Below, piece by piece: positions 1-5,872 of a stretch of 18,347 nt of DNA. The DNA comes from Planctomycetales bacterium (GTDB lineage Bacteria; Planctomycetota; Planctomycetia; Pirellulales; Thermoguttaceae), in assembly GCA_007127495.1 (NCBI GenBank), contig SKZG01000452.1, positions 1-18,347 of the forward strand, read 5' to 3'. The translations under genes were made by a program, and so were the position numbers. The notes below the pieces were generated by a model. It ran no database searches. It saw nothing but the letters and a program-made list of their open reading frames with translations, and had not been told where the DNA came from. Position 1 is the stretch's first letter, and the number at the start of each line of letters is the position of its first letter.

Positions 1-502
1 ACGGCATGCCGGGAAAGCCGGTCATCGCGGTTGCGGCTTGTTCGAGGACCTCGCGACTGGGAAGCGTTTCGAACATGATGAAGTCGGCGCCGGCGACGCG
101 AAGTGCCTCGACCTGTTCGGCGAAAGTCTCCCACGGCGGAGTGAGGCGCTTACCGCGAGGCAATGGCCCGATGGAACCGCCCACATACACAGGCCGATCA
201 GCGGCCGCCGCGATCTCTCGGGCAATAGCCGTTGCAGCCTTGTGCATCGCATCAAGTTGGTCAGCCAAGCCGTATTGAGCCAACGCCGGTCTGCTGGCCC
301 CGAAGGTGTTTGTCAGCAACACGTCGGCGCCGGAATCACAGTAATCCTCGTGAATGCTGCGAACCAGCTTTGGATCGGAGAGGGCAAGTTCGTCGAAGCA
401 GCGGTTGGTGAACACGTGCCTCCGGTACAGTTCCGTACCCATCGCCCCGTCGAGTACGAGGAATTGTTGGCGGACGGCGTCAGTGAAGTTGTCGGGTTTC
501 AT
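1..502 (-). CDS. Homocysteine S-methyltransferase family protein, partial (3' end beyond left edge)
   Basis: This is the N-terminal 167 residues of a homocysteine S-methyltransferase domain, the family that moves a methyl group to homocysteine to make methionine (as in MmuM, BHMT or the first module of MetH). Visible motifs are LDGAMGTEL near residue 17, the segment GADVLLTNTFGAS, the segment VYVGGSIGPLP, and GADFIMFETLPS near the left edge. These match the first strands of the family's barrel. The zinc-binding cysteines lie further toward the C-terminus and are outside the window, so activity cannot be judged. The ATG at 502 is preceded by GGAAAG about 12 bases upstream. It is the last of three same-strand genes and begins 95 bp after the nuclease gene. 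Whether it is a standalone enzyme or the start of a longer fusion such as MetH cannot be seen. Confidence 0.9.
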   Translation of the reverse strand, partial: MKPDNFTDAVRQQFLVLDGAMGTELYRRHVFTNRCFDELALSDPKLVRSIHEDYCDSGADVLLTNTFGASRPALAQYGLADQLDAMHKAATAIAREIAAAADRPVYVGGSIGPLPRGKRLTPPWETFAEQVEALRVAGADFIMFETLPSREVLEQAATAMTGFPGMP

Positions 503-597
503 AGCAGGAAACTTTCCAATATGCGTGTATCGTCAACAGCTATCCATTCGTCAGACGGCCCATGAAGAGGCACCGCCCGCGATGAGACATACTGCGG

Positions 598-1545
598 CTA
601 GAACAACCGCCTCTGAGCCGGGCGGCCCAAAGGCGCGGCGTCGACACCGAGTTCACAAAGGTGGTCGACAAAGCTCTCCGGTCCGTGCGTGCAGTAGACT
701 TTCCGGGCGCCGACGCGCTCGACCGCCTCGATCAGCTCGCCGTAGTCGGCATGGTCGCTCAACGGCAGCGCATGGTCGACCCGCAGGCGGTACTTGGCGC
801 CGGGGTCCAGTGCCCATCCGGTCACGGCGATATGCACCGCTCGCTCGATCGACGCTGTCCTGGCGCGCGGGGGAACCACAACCGCCCAGCCGGGTTCGAC
901 CGTCGCCTGGAGCAGTTCGTGGCGGCCCAGGCTCACGCCGCAGGCTTCGTACACGCGACTGACGGCGTAGATGTCGCGATGCTGCAAGACGGGAATACCC
1001 CGGTCCGTGAGCAGTCGCGTCACTTCCTGGCTCTTGCCCAGGGCATACGCATGAATGACGGGCACGGCCTCTTGGGCCAAGGTTTGGCGTACCAGTTGTT
1101 CAAGTTGAGCGATTACGTCTTCGCGCGGCGGCCATCGGTCGGTGGGCCGCCCGAAGGTGCTTTCGATAATAAGTGTCTCGGCATGGACCAATTCGGCCCG
1201 CTCGGCAGTCGCTGATTCGGTCAGCTTAAAATCGCCGGTATAAAGGACGGATTGCCGGCCGTCCTCGGCCAATAACATGGCCGAGCCGAGACAATGGCCG
1301 GCCGGATACGTCGTCAAACGCAAGCCGCCCCATGCAATCGGTTCGCGGTAAGGGAGTTCGCGGACAGGGCGCTTTCCGAGTCGAAACCGATACAAGGCCG
1401 CCGTTTCGGGCGTACAAAGGGCGTACTCGTGGCGCGCGATATGGTCAGCGTGGGCGTGGGAAATAAATGCTCGGGGCTGCCGACGACGGAAGTCGATCGC
1501 CAGATCGGACCGGGTCAGCTTCAACCCGTTGTCCCAGTGAAACAT
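598..1545 (-). CDS. MBL-fold metallo-hydrolase, SNM1/beta-CASP-like (ligase-associated exonuclease type)
   Basis: A 315-residue metallo-beta-lactamase-fold protein, probably a nuclease. The zinc motif HAHADH lies at residues 30-35. A further ligand His is in PAGHCLGSA (about H84), the bridging Asp is in YTGDFKL (about D105), and a C-terminal LSDHADY (about H265) plus THGP match the RMMBL end of beta-CASP proteins. This set resembles the exonuclease found beside DNA ligase in bacterial DNA-repair clusters, and more loosely SNM1 and RNase J. No ligase gene is present here, so the substrate (DNA or RNA) is open. I chose ATG 1545 because GGAGAAGGAG stands just upstream. An in-frame ATG 16 codons earlier lacks this and would add residues unlike the family. 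The gene starts 53 bp after the TIM-barrel gene, probably on the same transcript. All metal ligands appear intact. Confidence 0.85.
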   Translation of the reverse strand: MFHWDNGLKLTRSDLAIDFRRRQPRAFISHAHADHIARHEYALCTPETAALYRFRLGKRPVRELPYREPIAWGGLRLTTYPAGHCLGSAMLLAEDGRQSVLYTGDFKLTESATAERAELVHAETLIIESTFGRPTDRWPPREDVIAQLEQLVRQTLAQEAVPVIHAYALGKSQEVTRLLTDRGIPVLQHRDIYAVSRVYEACGVSLGRHELLQATVEPGWAVVVPPRARTASIERAVHIAVTGWALDPGAKYRLRVDHALPLSDHADYGELIEAVERVGARKVYCTHGPESFVDHLCELGVDAAPLGRPAQRRLF

Positions 1546-1598
1546 ACACTCCTTCTCCAATGCCGGGCGAGGTAACCCATCCGCACGAGCCAAAGGTC

Positions 1599-2564
1599 TC
1601 AGGCCGACTCGACCGACTCAGCCGACTCAGCCGACTCAACCGACTCAACCGGATCGGCCGGCTGGGGCGCGGCAATTTCTTCGGCGACCGTTAGCCGATC
1701 ATCAACGCCGAGGCCGGCCGCCCGCCATACCGCTTCAAGGGCCTCGCCGGTGCGCCGCACAATGACGTCGCGCCGCTTGCTTGGCAGCGCGCCACGTGAA
1801 GGCGCCGGAGTGACCGGGCCGTCGTAGCCCATCTCGTGCAGAAGCCGGAGGACCGCTGCTACGTCAATCCGTCCGTTTTCGTCGTTCGGCAGCAAGCGTG
1901 AATTGGCATCGACCTCGGTTGGCGCCTGGTCGGCAGCCAACTCGGCCACCTGGACGGCGACAATCTGGTGGCCTGAGATGTTCCGGAGGGCAACGATATT
2001 GCCGCCTCCAACGTACAGATCCCACACGTCCACCAGCATCCCCACGTTGTCGGCAGCGATCATGCTCACCAGTAAACATAAGGCGTCGAAGTCGTGGATG
2101 AACTGAAATGCATGATTTTTCCGCAGGTATTCGGGCGCTTGGAATCCAATGCCAAGCCGGATGCCGTGCGGGTCAAGCGCCTGGCAAATTTCGCCGAAAC
2201 GCCGTCGGTGGAACTCGAAGTTTTCATGATACGGGCGTTTGTCGCCAGCCGGCGGCACGGTGATCAGGCACCGGTTACAACCGATAGCGGCCATGGACTC
2301 GGCCACGGCGGGCAGCTTCTGAAGCCCCAGCTTGAATTCCTCATCTTCGGCCTCGGGTGCAAAGGGCAGAGCAAAGGTGCCAATCTGTATTTTCGCACTA
2401 TCGATAAGCCGTCGCGCATACTCCATGCCTCGCCGCTGCACGCGCATGGTGAAGTCGCGGGCATTCAGGTCGATCCCCCTAAAACCGTAGGTCAGGGCCA
2501 ATTCGATGAGTTCGCTCTGGTGACCTGTAATGCCAAGAGCCGACGGGTTTAGATTCTTAAACAT
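1599..2564 (-). CDS. Sugar-phosphate isomerase/epimerase-like TIM-barrel protein with repeat tail
   Basis: A 321-residue protein of the xylose-isomerase-like TIM-barrel superfamily (AP endonuclease 2 fold). The N-terminus LNPSALGITGHQSELIELAL, the segment YHENFEFHRRRFGEICQ, VGMLVDVWDLYVGGG and GYDGPVTPAP follow the usual strand order. Several metal-ligand positions look changed. The Glu expected after strand 5 is Gly in LGIGFQAP, the His expected in the HVND-type strand is Gln in VAVQVAEL, and the last Glu of the usual VTVEP is missing in VTPAP. This is an alignment from memory. The protein may be a divergent subfamily or a non-enzymatic barrel. The last 16 residues are VESVESAESAESVESA, encoded by 9-bp repeats that run to the stop codon. 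GGAG lies 8 bases before the ATG. It is first in a three-gene minus-strand run and has a promoter candidate about 90 bp upstream. Confidence 0.8.
   Translation of the reverse strand: MFKNLNPSALGITGHQSELIELALTYGFRGIDLNARDFTMRVQRRGMEYARRLIDSAKIQIGTFALPFAPEAEDEEFKLGLQKLPAVAESMAAIGCNRCLITVPPAGDKRPYHENFEFHRRRFGEICQALDPHGIRLGIGFQAPEYLRKNHAFQFIHDFDALCLLVSMIAADNVGMLVDVWDLYVGGGNIVALRNISGHQIVAVQVAELAADQAPTEVDANSRLLPNDENGRIDVAAVLRLLHEMGYDGPVTPAPSRGALPSKRRDVIVRRTGEALEAVWRAAGLGVDDRLTVAEEIAAPQPADPVESVESAESAESVESA
1604..1657 (-). repeat. 9-bp tandem repeat at the 3' end of the TIM-barrel gene
   Basis: Five near-perfect plus-strand units of CCGACTCRR-type sequence (CCGACTCGA, CCGACTCAG twice, CCGACTCAA twice) are followed by a degenerate CCGGATCGG. 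In the minus-strand reading frame they encode alternating VES and AES triplets that end the protein. The period is a multiple of three, so copy-number change lengthens or shortens the tail without a frameshift. A related 9-bp array lies at 11171-11197. Confidence 0.9.
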
Positions 2565-2653
2565 GGCAACACTCCATTGATTTGCTGGGGGATAAAGAGG
2601 AAACGTCGGACGAGGCCCCCATATCGGGTGGACGCCGACTGCGGTAATCCTTC

Positions 2654-2681
2654 ATTATCACGATTCGCCCGGAAGTGTCCA
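2654..2681 (-). promoter_or_regulatory. Sigma-70-like promoter candidate for the TIM-barrel gene
   Basis: On the minus strand, TGGACA (2681-2676) is followed after 16 bases by GATAAT (2659-2654). Each differs by one base from the sigma-70 consensus. Transcription would begin near 2647 and leave a leader of roughly 80 bases before the ATG at 2564. The tandem 16-bp element begins 3 bases upstream of the -35 hexamer, which is a typical place for an activator or repressor site. Confidence 0.5.
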
Positions 2682-2684
2682 GGG

Positions 2685-2716
2685 GGCCCATAAGCGGACA
2701 GGCCCATAAGCGGACA
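2685..2716. repeat. Two abutting perfect 16-bp direct repeats
   Basis: The sequence GGCCCATAAGCGGACA occurs twice in immediate succession (2685-2700 and 2701-2716) with no mismatch. It lies just upstream of the promoter candidate for the minus-strand TIM-barrel gene. The repeats could be paired operator sites, or a leftover of a mobile element end or a replication slippage. The sequence alone does not decide between these. Confidence 0.9.
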
Positions 2717-2766
2717 CAGACATGCCCCCCGTAACCTCCTCGACCAAGCCACTCAGGGCCGGACAG

Positions 2767-2788
2767 CCCCCTTGTCCGCCGAAGGGGG
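2767..2788. other. GC-rich hairpin (7-bp perfect stem)
   Basis: CCCCCTT (2767-2773) pairs exactly with AAGGGGG (2782-2788) across an 8-base loop. An overlapping alternative stem pairs GGACA (2761-2765) with TGTCC (2773-2777). There is no T-run after it on either strand, so it is not a convincing intrinsic terminator. It could belong to an untranslated leader or be a DNA-level cruciform. Confidence 0.5.
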
Positions 2789-2991
2789 AGGACTGGGAGG
2801 ACCTGTATTCGTGGCAAGAGGGTGTTATTCATGGGAGGGCTCCCCTCTCCGCCTCGAAAATCGGGACAGGCCCACGTGAACGGTTGCGAAAAACGTTTCT
2901 ACCTGCTGTAACTTATGATGGCAGGAACGCATCTAAGATGGGTGTTCGCCCCAGTCGATTCCCCTGACGTTGAAGAGAGAAAGGCTTTGCT

Positions 2992-3474
2992 ATGACTTCA
3001 CTTATGCATAAACAGTGGCTCCTGGTACTTCCCTGCGCCAGTATTTTCGTGGTTGCCGTGTTGGCCATAGGATGCGGTGCGGAATCGCGGCCGCCAATGT
3101 CGGCCGCTCCCCCGTCAGACGCTGAAACGCCGGAGGACGGCGCGCGGCCGTCGGGTGAGTACGGTTCTGTCCAATACGCTGATGAATCCAACTTCGAGGA
3201 GTTAGTTTTGCGCGCAAAGGGGCCGGTATTGGTCGACTTCTACGCCGACTGGTGCCCGCCATGCCGTGTTTTGGCTCCGACATTGGAGGAACTTGCCCGC
3301 GAAACGCCCGAACTGTTGGTGGTCAAGGTGGACGTCGATCAGGCACGCGGCCTGGCCAGGCAGTATGCCATCCAGTCGATTCCGAGCCTCAAGGTGTTCC
3401 ATGAAGGAGAAATCGTCAACCAGCACGTAGGCCTCGCCAGCAAGGAGGAACTGAAGTCGCTCGTGGGTATGTGA
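2992..3474 (+). CDS. Lipid-anchored thioredoxin-like protein (WCPPC active site)
   Basis: A 160-residue thiol-disulfide oxidoreductase. Residues 8-27 form a hydrophobic signal segment ending in LAIGC, which reads as a lipobox with Cys28 as the lipidation site. Residues 29-60 are a Pro/Ala-rich linker, and the thioredoxin fold fills the rest. The active site is WCPPC (87-91), and the cis-proline is in IQSIPSLKVF (about Pro131). VLVDFYADWC before it and VKVDVDQ after it are classical thioredoxin strands. WCPPC differs from the cytoplasmic WCGPC and is often seen in exported or specialised thioredoxins. The protein would sit on the outer face of the cytoplasmic membrane and reduce or oxidise periplasmic thiols. 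AGAAAGG lies about 8 bases before the ATG; Met5 is an alternative start. It is a single plus-strand gene between two minus-strand blocks. Confidence 0.9.
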   Translation: MTSLMHKQWLLVLPCASIFVVAVLAIGCGAESRPPMSAAPPSDAETPEDGARPSGEYGSVQYADESNFEELVLRAKGPVLVDFYADWCPPCRVLAPTLEELARETPELLVVKVDVDQARGLARQYAIQSIPSLKVFHEGEIVNQHVGLASKEELKSLVGM

Positions 3475-3581
3475 GCGGAGAATCTGAGCGGCTCCGCTTT
3501 TGTACCCCTCGAATCCGGGAGTCCGTCTGAAAGCAAGCACTGGCTCCCGGATAGCGTGCGCGACGCTCACCGATGGTGCAA

Positions 3582-3600
3582 GACGGCAGAGTTGGCCGTC
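3582..3600. terminator. Possible bidirectional terminator hairpin
   Basis: GACGGC (3582-3587) pairs with GCCGTC (3595-3600) around a 7-base loop. It sits in the short gap between the convergent thioredoxin gene and the cysteine-repeat gene. The bases after the stem are only moderately T-rich (TCTGCTTTC on the plus strand), so termination here is plausible but not strong. Confidence 0.3.
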
Positions 3601-3615
3601 TCTGCTTTCATGCGA

Positions 3616-4458
3616 TTAGGGCGTTTCCGTCTTCGGGTAGTCGTCCACCGGCAGGCGGTCGTGACCGAGAGGTTGCTCCACAGAGACGCCCGGCCACACG
3701 ATATCGACCGGTGGCAGACGAATCAATTGTTCGGTGGCCTCCGTTTCCTGTGTTGACCGCTCCGCAGGCTCCTCGATCGTAACCATAATACGCCCCTCCG
3801 TTGCACTTGGGGAGCCGGTCCCGGCGTAGGGCGGCCCGGAAACCGCAGTAATCGGCCCTTCGGATCCGATTCGCTCCTGGTGTTGCGTTTCAGCCATTTC
3901 CTTCTGAGGGGGGCCCGATTCCGGCTGGGGTTCCAGGGGGTTATAGATTTCTCCAGCCAGTCGCGGCGTAGTGTCCTCCGGAGGATCACCTGACGAAGGT
4001 GCTGAAGCTGACATTTCTTCAGCGACTGGCTCAGTTTTGTTCTCAAGCGACGCTTGACACCCGATCGGTCGGCACCCGGACGGTCGGCACTCGGGCGGTC
4101 GGCACTCGGGCGGTCGGCACTCGGGCGGTTCCTCGGCAGGTTGATCGTCGGAAAGCGCCTCTGGGTCGCCGAGCGTCGAATTGCCCGTCTTCATGGGGGC
4201 CTGGGTATTCTTCGCCTGGGTTTCCTGCTCATTTGCCGTTGCCAACGCCTGTTGAAGCTTTTCCGAGTTCCGGCTCGTCGTTTGGATCGACAACGGAGGA
4301 GAATTTGGCACCCCGAGGGGCGCAGCAAGCGTTTCGAATTCCGCGAAATCGGCTGTGGGCGATGCGGTCAGGTGCTGAATGGGGAACTTAGCCATGTTCA
4401 GCCCGAGTGCCAACACCACCAATCCGAACAGGCTGAGTGTCGCCGCGATCCTTGGCAT
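3616..4458 (-). CDS. Hypothetical membrane-anchored protein with Pro-Cys pentapeptide repeats
   Basis: A 280-residue protein I do not recognise. The N-terminus MPRIAATLSLFGLVVLALGL is a positively charged start plus a hydrophobic helix, so it is a signal anchor or an uncleaved signal peptide. The rest is low-complexity, rich in Pro, Glu, Ser and Thr, with no clear fold. Residues 111-134 are five pentapeptide-like units (PPECR three times, PSGCR, PIGC) giving five evenly spaced cysteines. The C-terminal 30 residues (IRLPPVDIVWPGVSV and onward) look more ordered. ATG 4458 has GGAGGA 6 bases upstream, which favours it over an in-frame ATG 40 codons earlier. It is monocistronic, with a promoter candidate at 4515-4542, and lies downstream of ferrochelatase after a 171-bp gap. 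A cell-surface or envelope role is only a guess from the anchor. Confidence 0.7.
   Translation of the reverse strand: MPRIAATLSLFGLVVLALGLNMAKFPIQHLTASPTADFAEFETLAAPLGVPNSPPLSIQTTSRNSEKLQQALATANEQETQAKNTQAPMKTGNSTLGDPEALSDDQPAEEPPECRPPECRPPECRPSGCRPIGCQASLENKTEPVAEEMSASAPSSGDPPEDTTPRLAGEIYNPLEPQPESGPPQKEMAETQHQERIGSEGPITAVSGPPYAGTGSPSATEGRIMVTIEEPAERSTQETEATEQLIRLPPVDIVWPGVSVEQPLGHDRLPVDDYPKTETP
4057..4128 (-). repeat. 15-bp tandem repeats encoding Cys-containing pentapeptides
   Basis: The plus-strand unit GGTCGGCACTCGGGC and close variants repeat with a 15-bp period. On the minus strand they encode PPECR three times, then PSGCR and PIGC. The first three units are almost identical at DNA level and the last two have diverged, which points to recent expansion from one end. 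Confidence 0.85.
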
Positions 4459-4514
4459 GGTTCTTCCTCCTACAGTAAGCCTCCGCCGAACCGTTGTCTT
4501 TCCTCCCCGCGTCA

Positions 4515-4542
4515 ACCATACACTACGGCCGTGAACAGGCAA
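4515..4542 (-). promoter_or_regulatory. Promoter candidate for the cysteine-repeat gene
   Basis: On the minus strand TTGCCT (4542-4537) is followed by a 16-base spacer and TATGGT (4520-4515). Transcription would start near 4508, about 50 bases before the ATG at 4458. The match to consensus is moderate and it is assigned mainly by position. Confidence 0.35.
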
Positions 4543-4629
4543 GTGATCAGAGCCCTTTCGCCAAGGCAAATCGGGCAAAAAGAGGACGGCCGAAGGGTTC
4601 AGGTAAACATTGCGGCTTCCGGGGGAATA

Positions 4630-5640
4630 TTACGCTCCGGAGGCCGGACAGCATTGCGGGGCACAATCGTCGGCCGGAGGGCCATCGTTGCCCAGAGCGC
4701 GCCGCGGCGCCGCGGGATCGACCCGCTCGAGAATCAATTCACGAATCATGCGTACGAAACGCGGGTGACATCCGACCGTCGAAGCTCGTACCATTTCCAG
4801 ACCGAGGTGCTTGCACAAGGACGCCGCCGCGACATCCAAATCGTACACCACTTCCATGTGCTCACAAATGAACCCGATGGGAACCACAACGACGTGTTCC
4901 ATGCCGCGCGATGCCGCGAGCGTTTTGAGAACCTGGGCGATGTCGGGTTCAAGCCATGGCTGAGTTGGCGGTCCGCTACGGCTCTGATACGCCAAGTGCC
5001 ACTGCGGCACGCCCGCGCCCTCCGACACCAGCCGACAAGCCTCCAAAAGCTGGCCTTCGTAGGGGCTCGAAGCGGCCATGGTCAGTGGCAAGCTATGAGC
5101 GGTGAACACTACCGCCGCAGCCGCGAGCCGTTCAGCGGGCACCGTGGCCAACGCGTCGTCGAGCCTCTCGACCATTGCCTCGATGAAGCCCGGGTGATTG
5201 TAGAACAGACGCAACTTATCAATTTGGGGGGATGCCGCGCCGGCAGCCATTCGGGCACGATCCAAATCTTCACGGTATTGCCTGCAGCCGGGGTAGGAGC
5301 CGTATGCGGATGTGCAGAAAGCCAGCGCCCGGCGAATGCCATCGTTGGCCATCTCCCGCACCGTGTCGTCGAGAAAGGGGTGCCAATGGCGATTCCCCCA
5401 GTACACTGCCAACGGGGGGCCTTGTGCGTTGAGTTCGGCAATTAAGGCCGCCAATAGAGCCCGGTTCTGGGCGTTGATCGGACTGACGCCGCCAAAGTGT
5501 GCGTAATGCCGGGCGACTTCCTTAAGGCGGTCCGGGGGCACCGGTCGCCCGCGAACCACGTTGTTTAAGAACGGCAGGACATCCTCGGGCCCCTCCGGGC
5601 CCCCGAAGGAAGTGAGCAAGATCGCATCGAATGTGGCCAC
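4630..5640 (-). CDS. hemH: Ferrochelatase (HemH/CpfC family)
   Basis: A 336-residue ferrochelatase, the usual size, which inserts ferrous iron into protoporphyrin IX or coproporphyrin III near the end of haem synthesis. Diagnostic segments are FDAILLTSFGGPEGPEDV at the N-terminus, GGVSPINAQN, TSAYGSYPGCRQYRED, the signature VVFTAHSLP with catalytic His182, YQSRSGPPTQPWLEPD, and GFICEHMEVVYDLD with the second active-site Glu263. The open frame extends far upstream, but that part crosses a tRNA gene, so the GTG at 5640 is the start; AGGTG lies just before it. Cys119 and a C-terminal cluster (Cys326, Cys330, Cys331) sit where some bacterial ferrochelatases bind a [2Fe-2S] cluster. The tRNA-Glu ends 56 bp upstream on the same strand and probably shares the transcript. 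Which porphyrin is used cannot be read from sequence by eye. Confidence 0.93.
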   Translation of the reverse strand: MATFDAILLTSFGGPEGPEDVLPFLNNVVRGRPVPPDRLKEVARHYAHFGGVSPINAQNRALLAALIAELNAQGPPLAVYWGNRHWHPFLDDTVREMANDGIRRALAFCTSAYGSYPGCRQYREDLDRARMAAGAASPQIDKLRLFYNHPGFIEAMVERLDDALATVPAERLAAAAVVFTAHSLPLTMAASSPYEGQLLEACRLVSEGAGVPQWHLAYQSRSGPPTQPWLEPDIAQVLKTLAASRGMEHVVVVPIGFICEHMEVVYDLDVAAASLCKHLGLEMVRASTVGCHPRFVRMIRELILERVDPAAPRRALGNDGPPADDCAPQCCPASGA

Positions 5641-5696
5641 TTTGCACCTGGAGGCGCGCGGAAGTCGCGGCGAAATCGCAGGATTGCCACCGCAAA

Positions 5697-5771
5697 TGAC
5701 CCCGACGGGATTTGAACCCGTGCTGCAGGCTTGAAAGGCCTGTGTCCTAGACCTGACTAGACGACGGGGCC
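5697..5771 (-). tRNA. tRNA-Glu (anticodon TTC)
   Basis: A 75-base tRNA folds fully. The acceptor stem GGCCCCG pairs with CGGGGTC (one G-U) and is followed by discriminator A. The D-arm GTCT pairs with AGGAC. The anticodon stem CAGGC/GCCTG has loop CTTTCAA, giving anticodon TTC at plus positions 5733-5735. The variable loop has 4 bases. The T-arm ACGGG/CCCGT has loop TTCAAAT. CCA is not encoded. A strong promoter lies about 30 bases upstream, and ferrochelatase begins 56 bp downstream. Confidence 0.97.
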
Positions 5772-5802
5772 GCATTCGCCCGGCTGGCGAGCGAATTCCC
5801 CA

Positions 5803-5831
5803 TGTATACCCAAGAAGGCGTTCGCCGTCAA
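5803..5831 (-). promoter_or_regulatory. Strong sigma-70-like promoter for tRNA-Glu (and probably ferrochelatase)
   Basis: On the minus strand TTGACG (5831-5826) is separated by exactly 17 bases from TATACA (5808-5803), the best promoter match in the window. Transcription would start near 5796, giving a leader of about 25 bases before the mature tRNA. No terminator is evident between the tRNA and the ferrochelatase start, so read-through into hemH is likely. A tandem 13-bp element lies 3 bases upstream of the -35 box. Confidence 0.65.
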
Positions 5832-5834
5832 TGG

Positions 5835-5860
5835 CCCTGAGAGAAAACCCTGAGAGAAAA
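5835..5860. repeat. Two abutting 13-bp direct repeats upstream of the tRNA promoter
   Basis: CCCTGAGAGAAAA occurs twice without mismatch (5835-5847 and 5848-5860). Read on the minus strand it gives two TTTTCTCTCAGGG units ending 3 bases before the -35 hexamer of the tRNA-Glu promoter. The T-rich part could act as an UP element. It also supplies the T-run of the putative terminator of the upstream gene. Confidence 0.85.
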
Positions 5861-5872
5861 CGCCGGTCAGGG
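5843..5872 (-). terminator. Possible intrinsic terminator of the J-like repeat gene
   Basis: On the minus strand CCCTGA (5872-5867) pairs with TCAGGG (5853-5848) and is followed by TTTTCTCTC. The stop codon of the upstream gene lies inside the first arm. The stem has only 6 pairs and a 13-base loop, so efficiency is uncertain. Confidence 0.35.

Larger units (their letters stand above)
2565..2991. other. 427-bp divergent intergenic region
   Basis: This spacer separates the minus-strand TIM-barrel gene from the plus-strand thioredoxin gene. It holds a promoter candidate for the minus-strand gene, a doubled 16-bp element and a GC-rich hairpin, each listed separately. Short open frames exist on both strands, but none has a recognisable domain, a good ribosome-binding site or codon-like composition. 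For the thioredoxin gene I see only a weak promoter possibility, TTGCGA at 2884 followed 17 bases later by TGTAAC. No tRNA or known riboswitch is apparent. Confidence 0.6.

Noticed and set aside
2685..2788. Insertion-sequence remnant
   Set aside because: There are repeats and inverted pairs, but no transposase fragment or target duplication is visible; left as a repeat only.
2557..2832. Small minus-strand open frames upstream of the TIM-barrel gene
   Set aside because: They cross the 16-bp repeats and the promoter candidate and show no domain or ribosome site.
4054..5445. Long plus-strand open frame of 463 codons opposite the cysteine-repeat gene and ferrochelatase
   Set aside because: It is antisense to two well-supported genes, has no recognisable domain, and includes the mirror of the 15-bp repeats. 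It is a typical shadow frame in GC-rich DNA.
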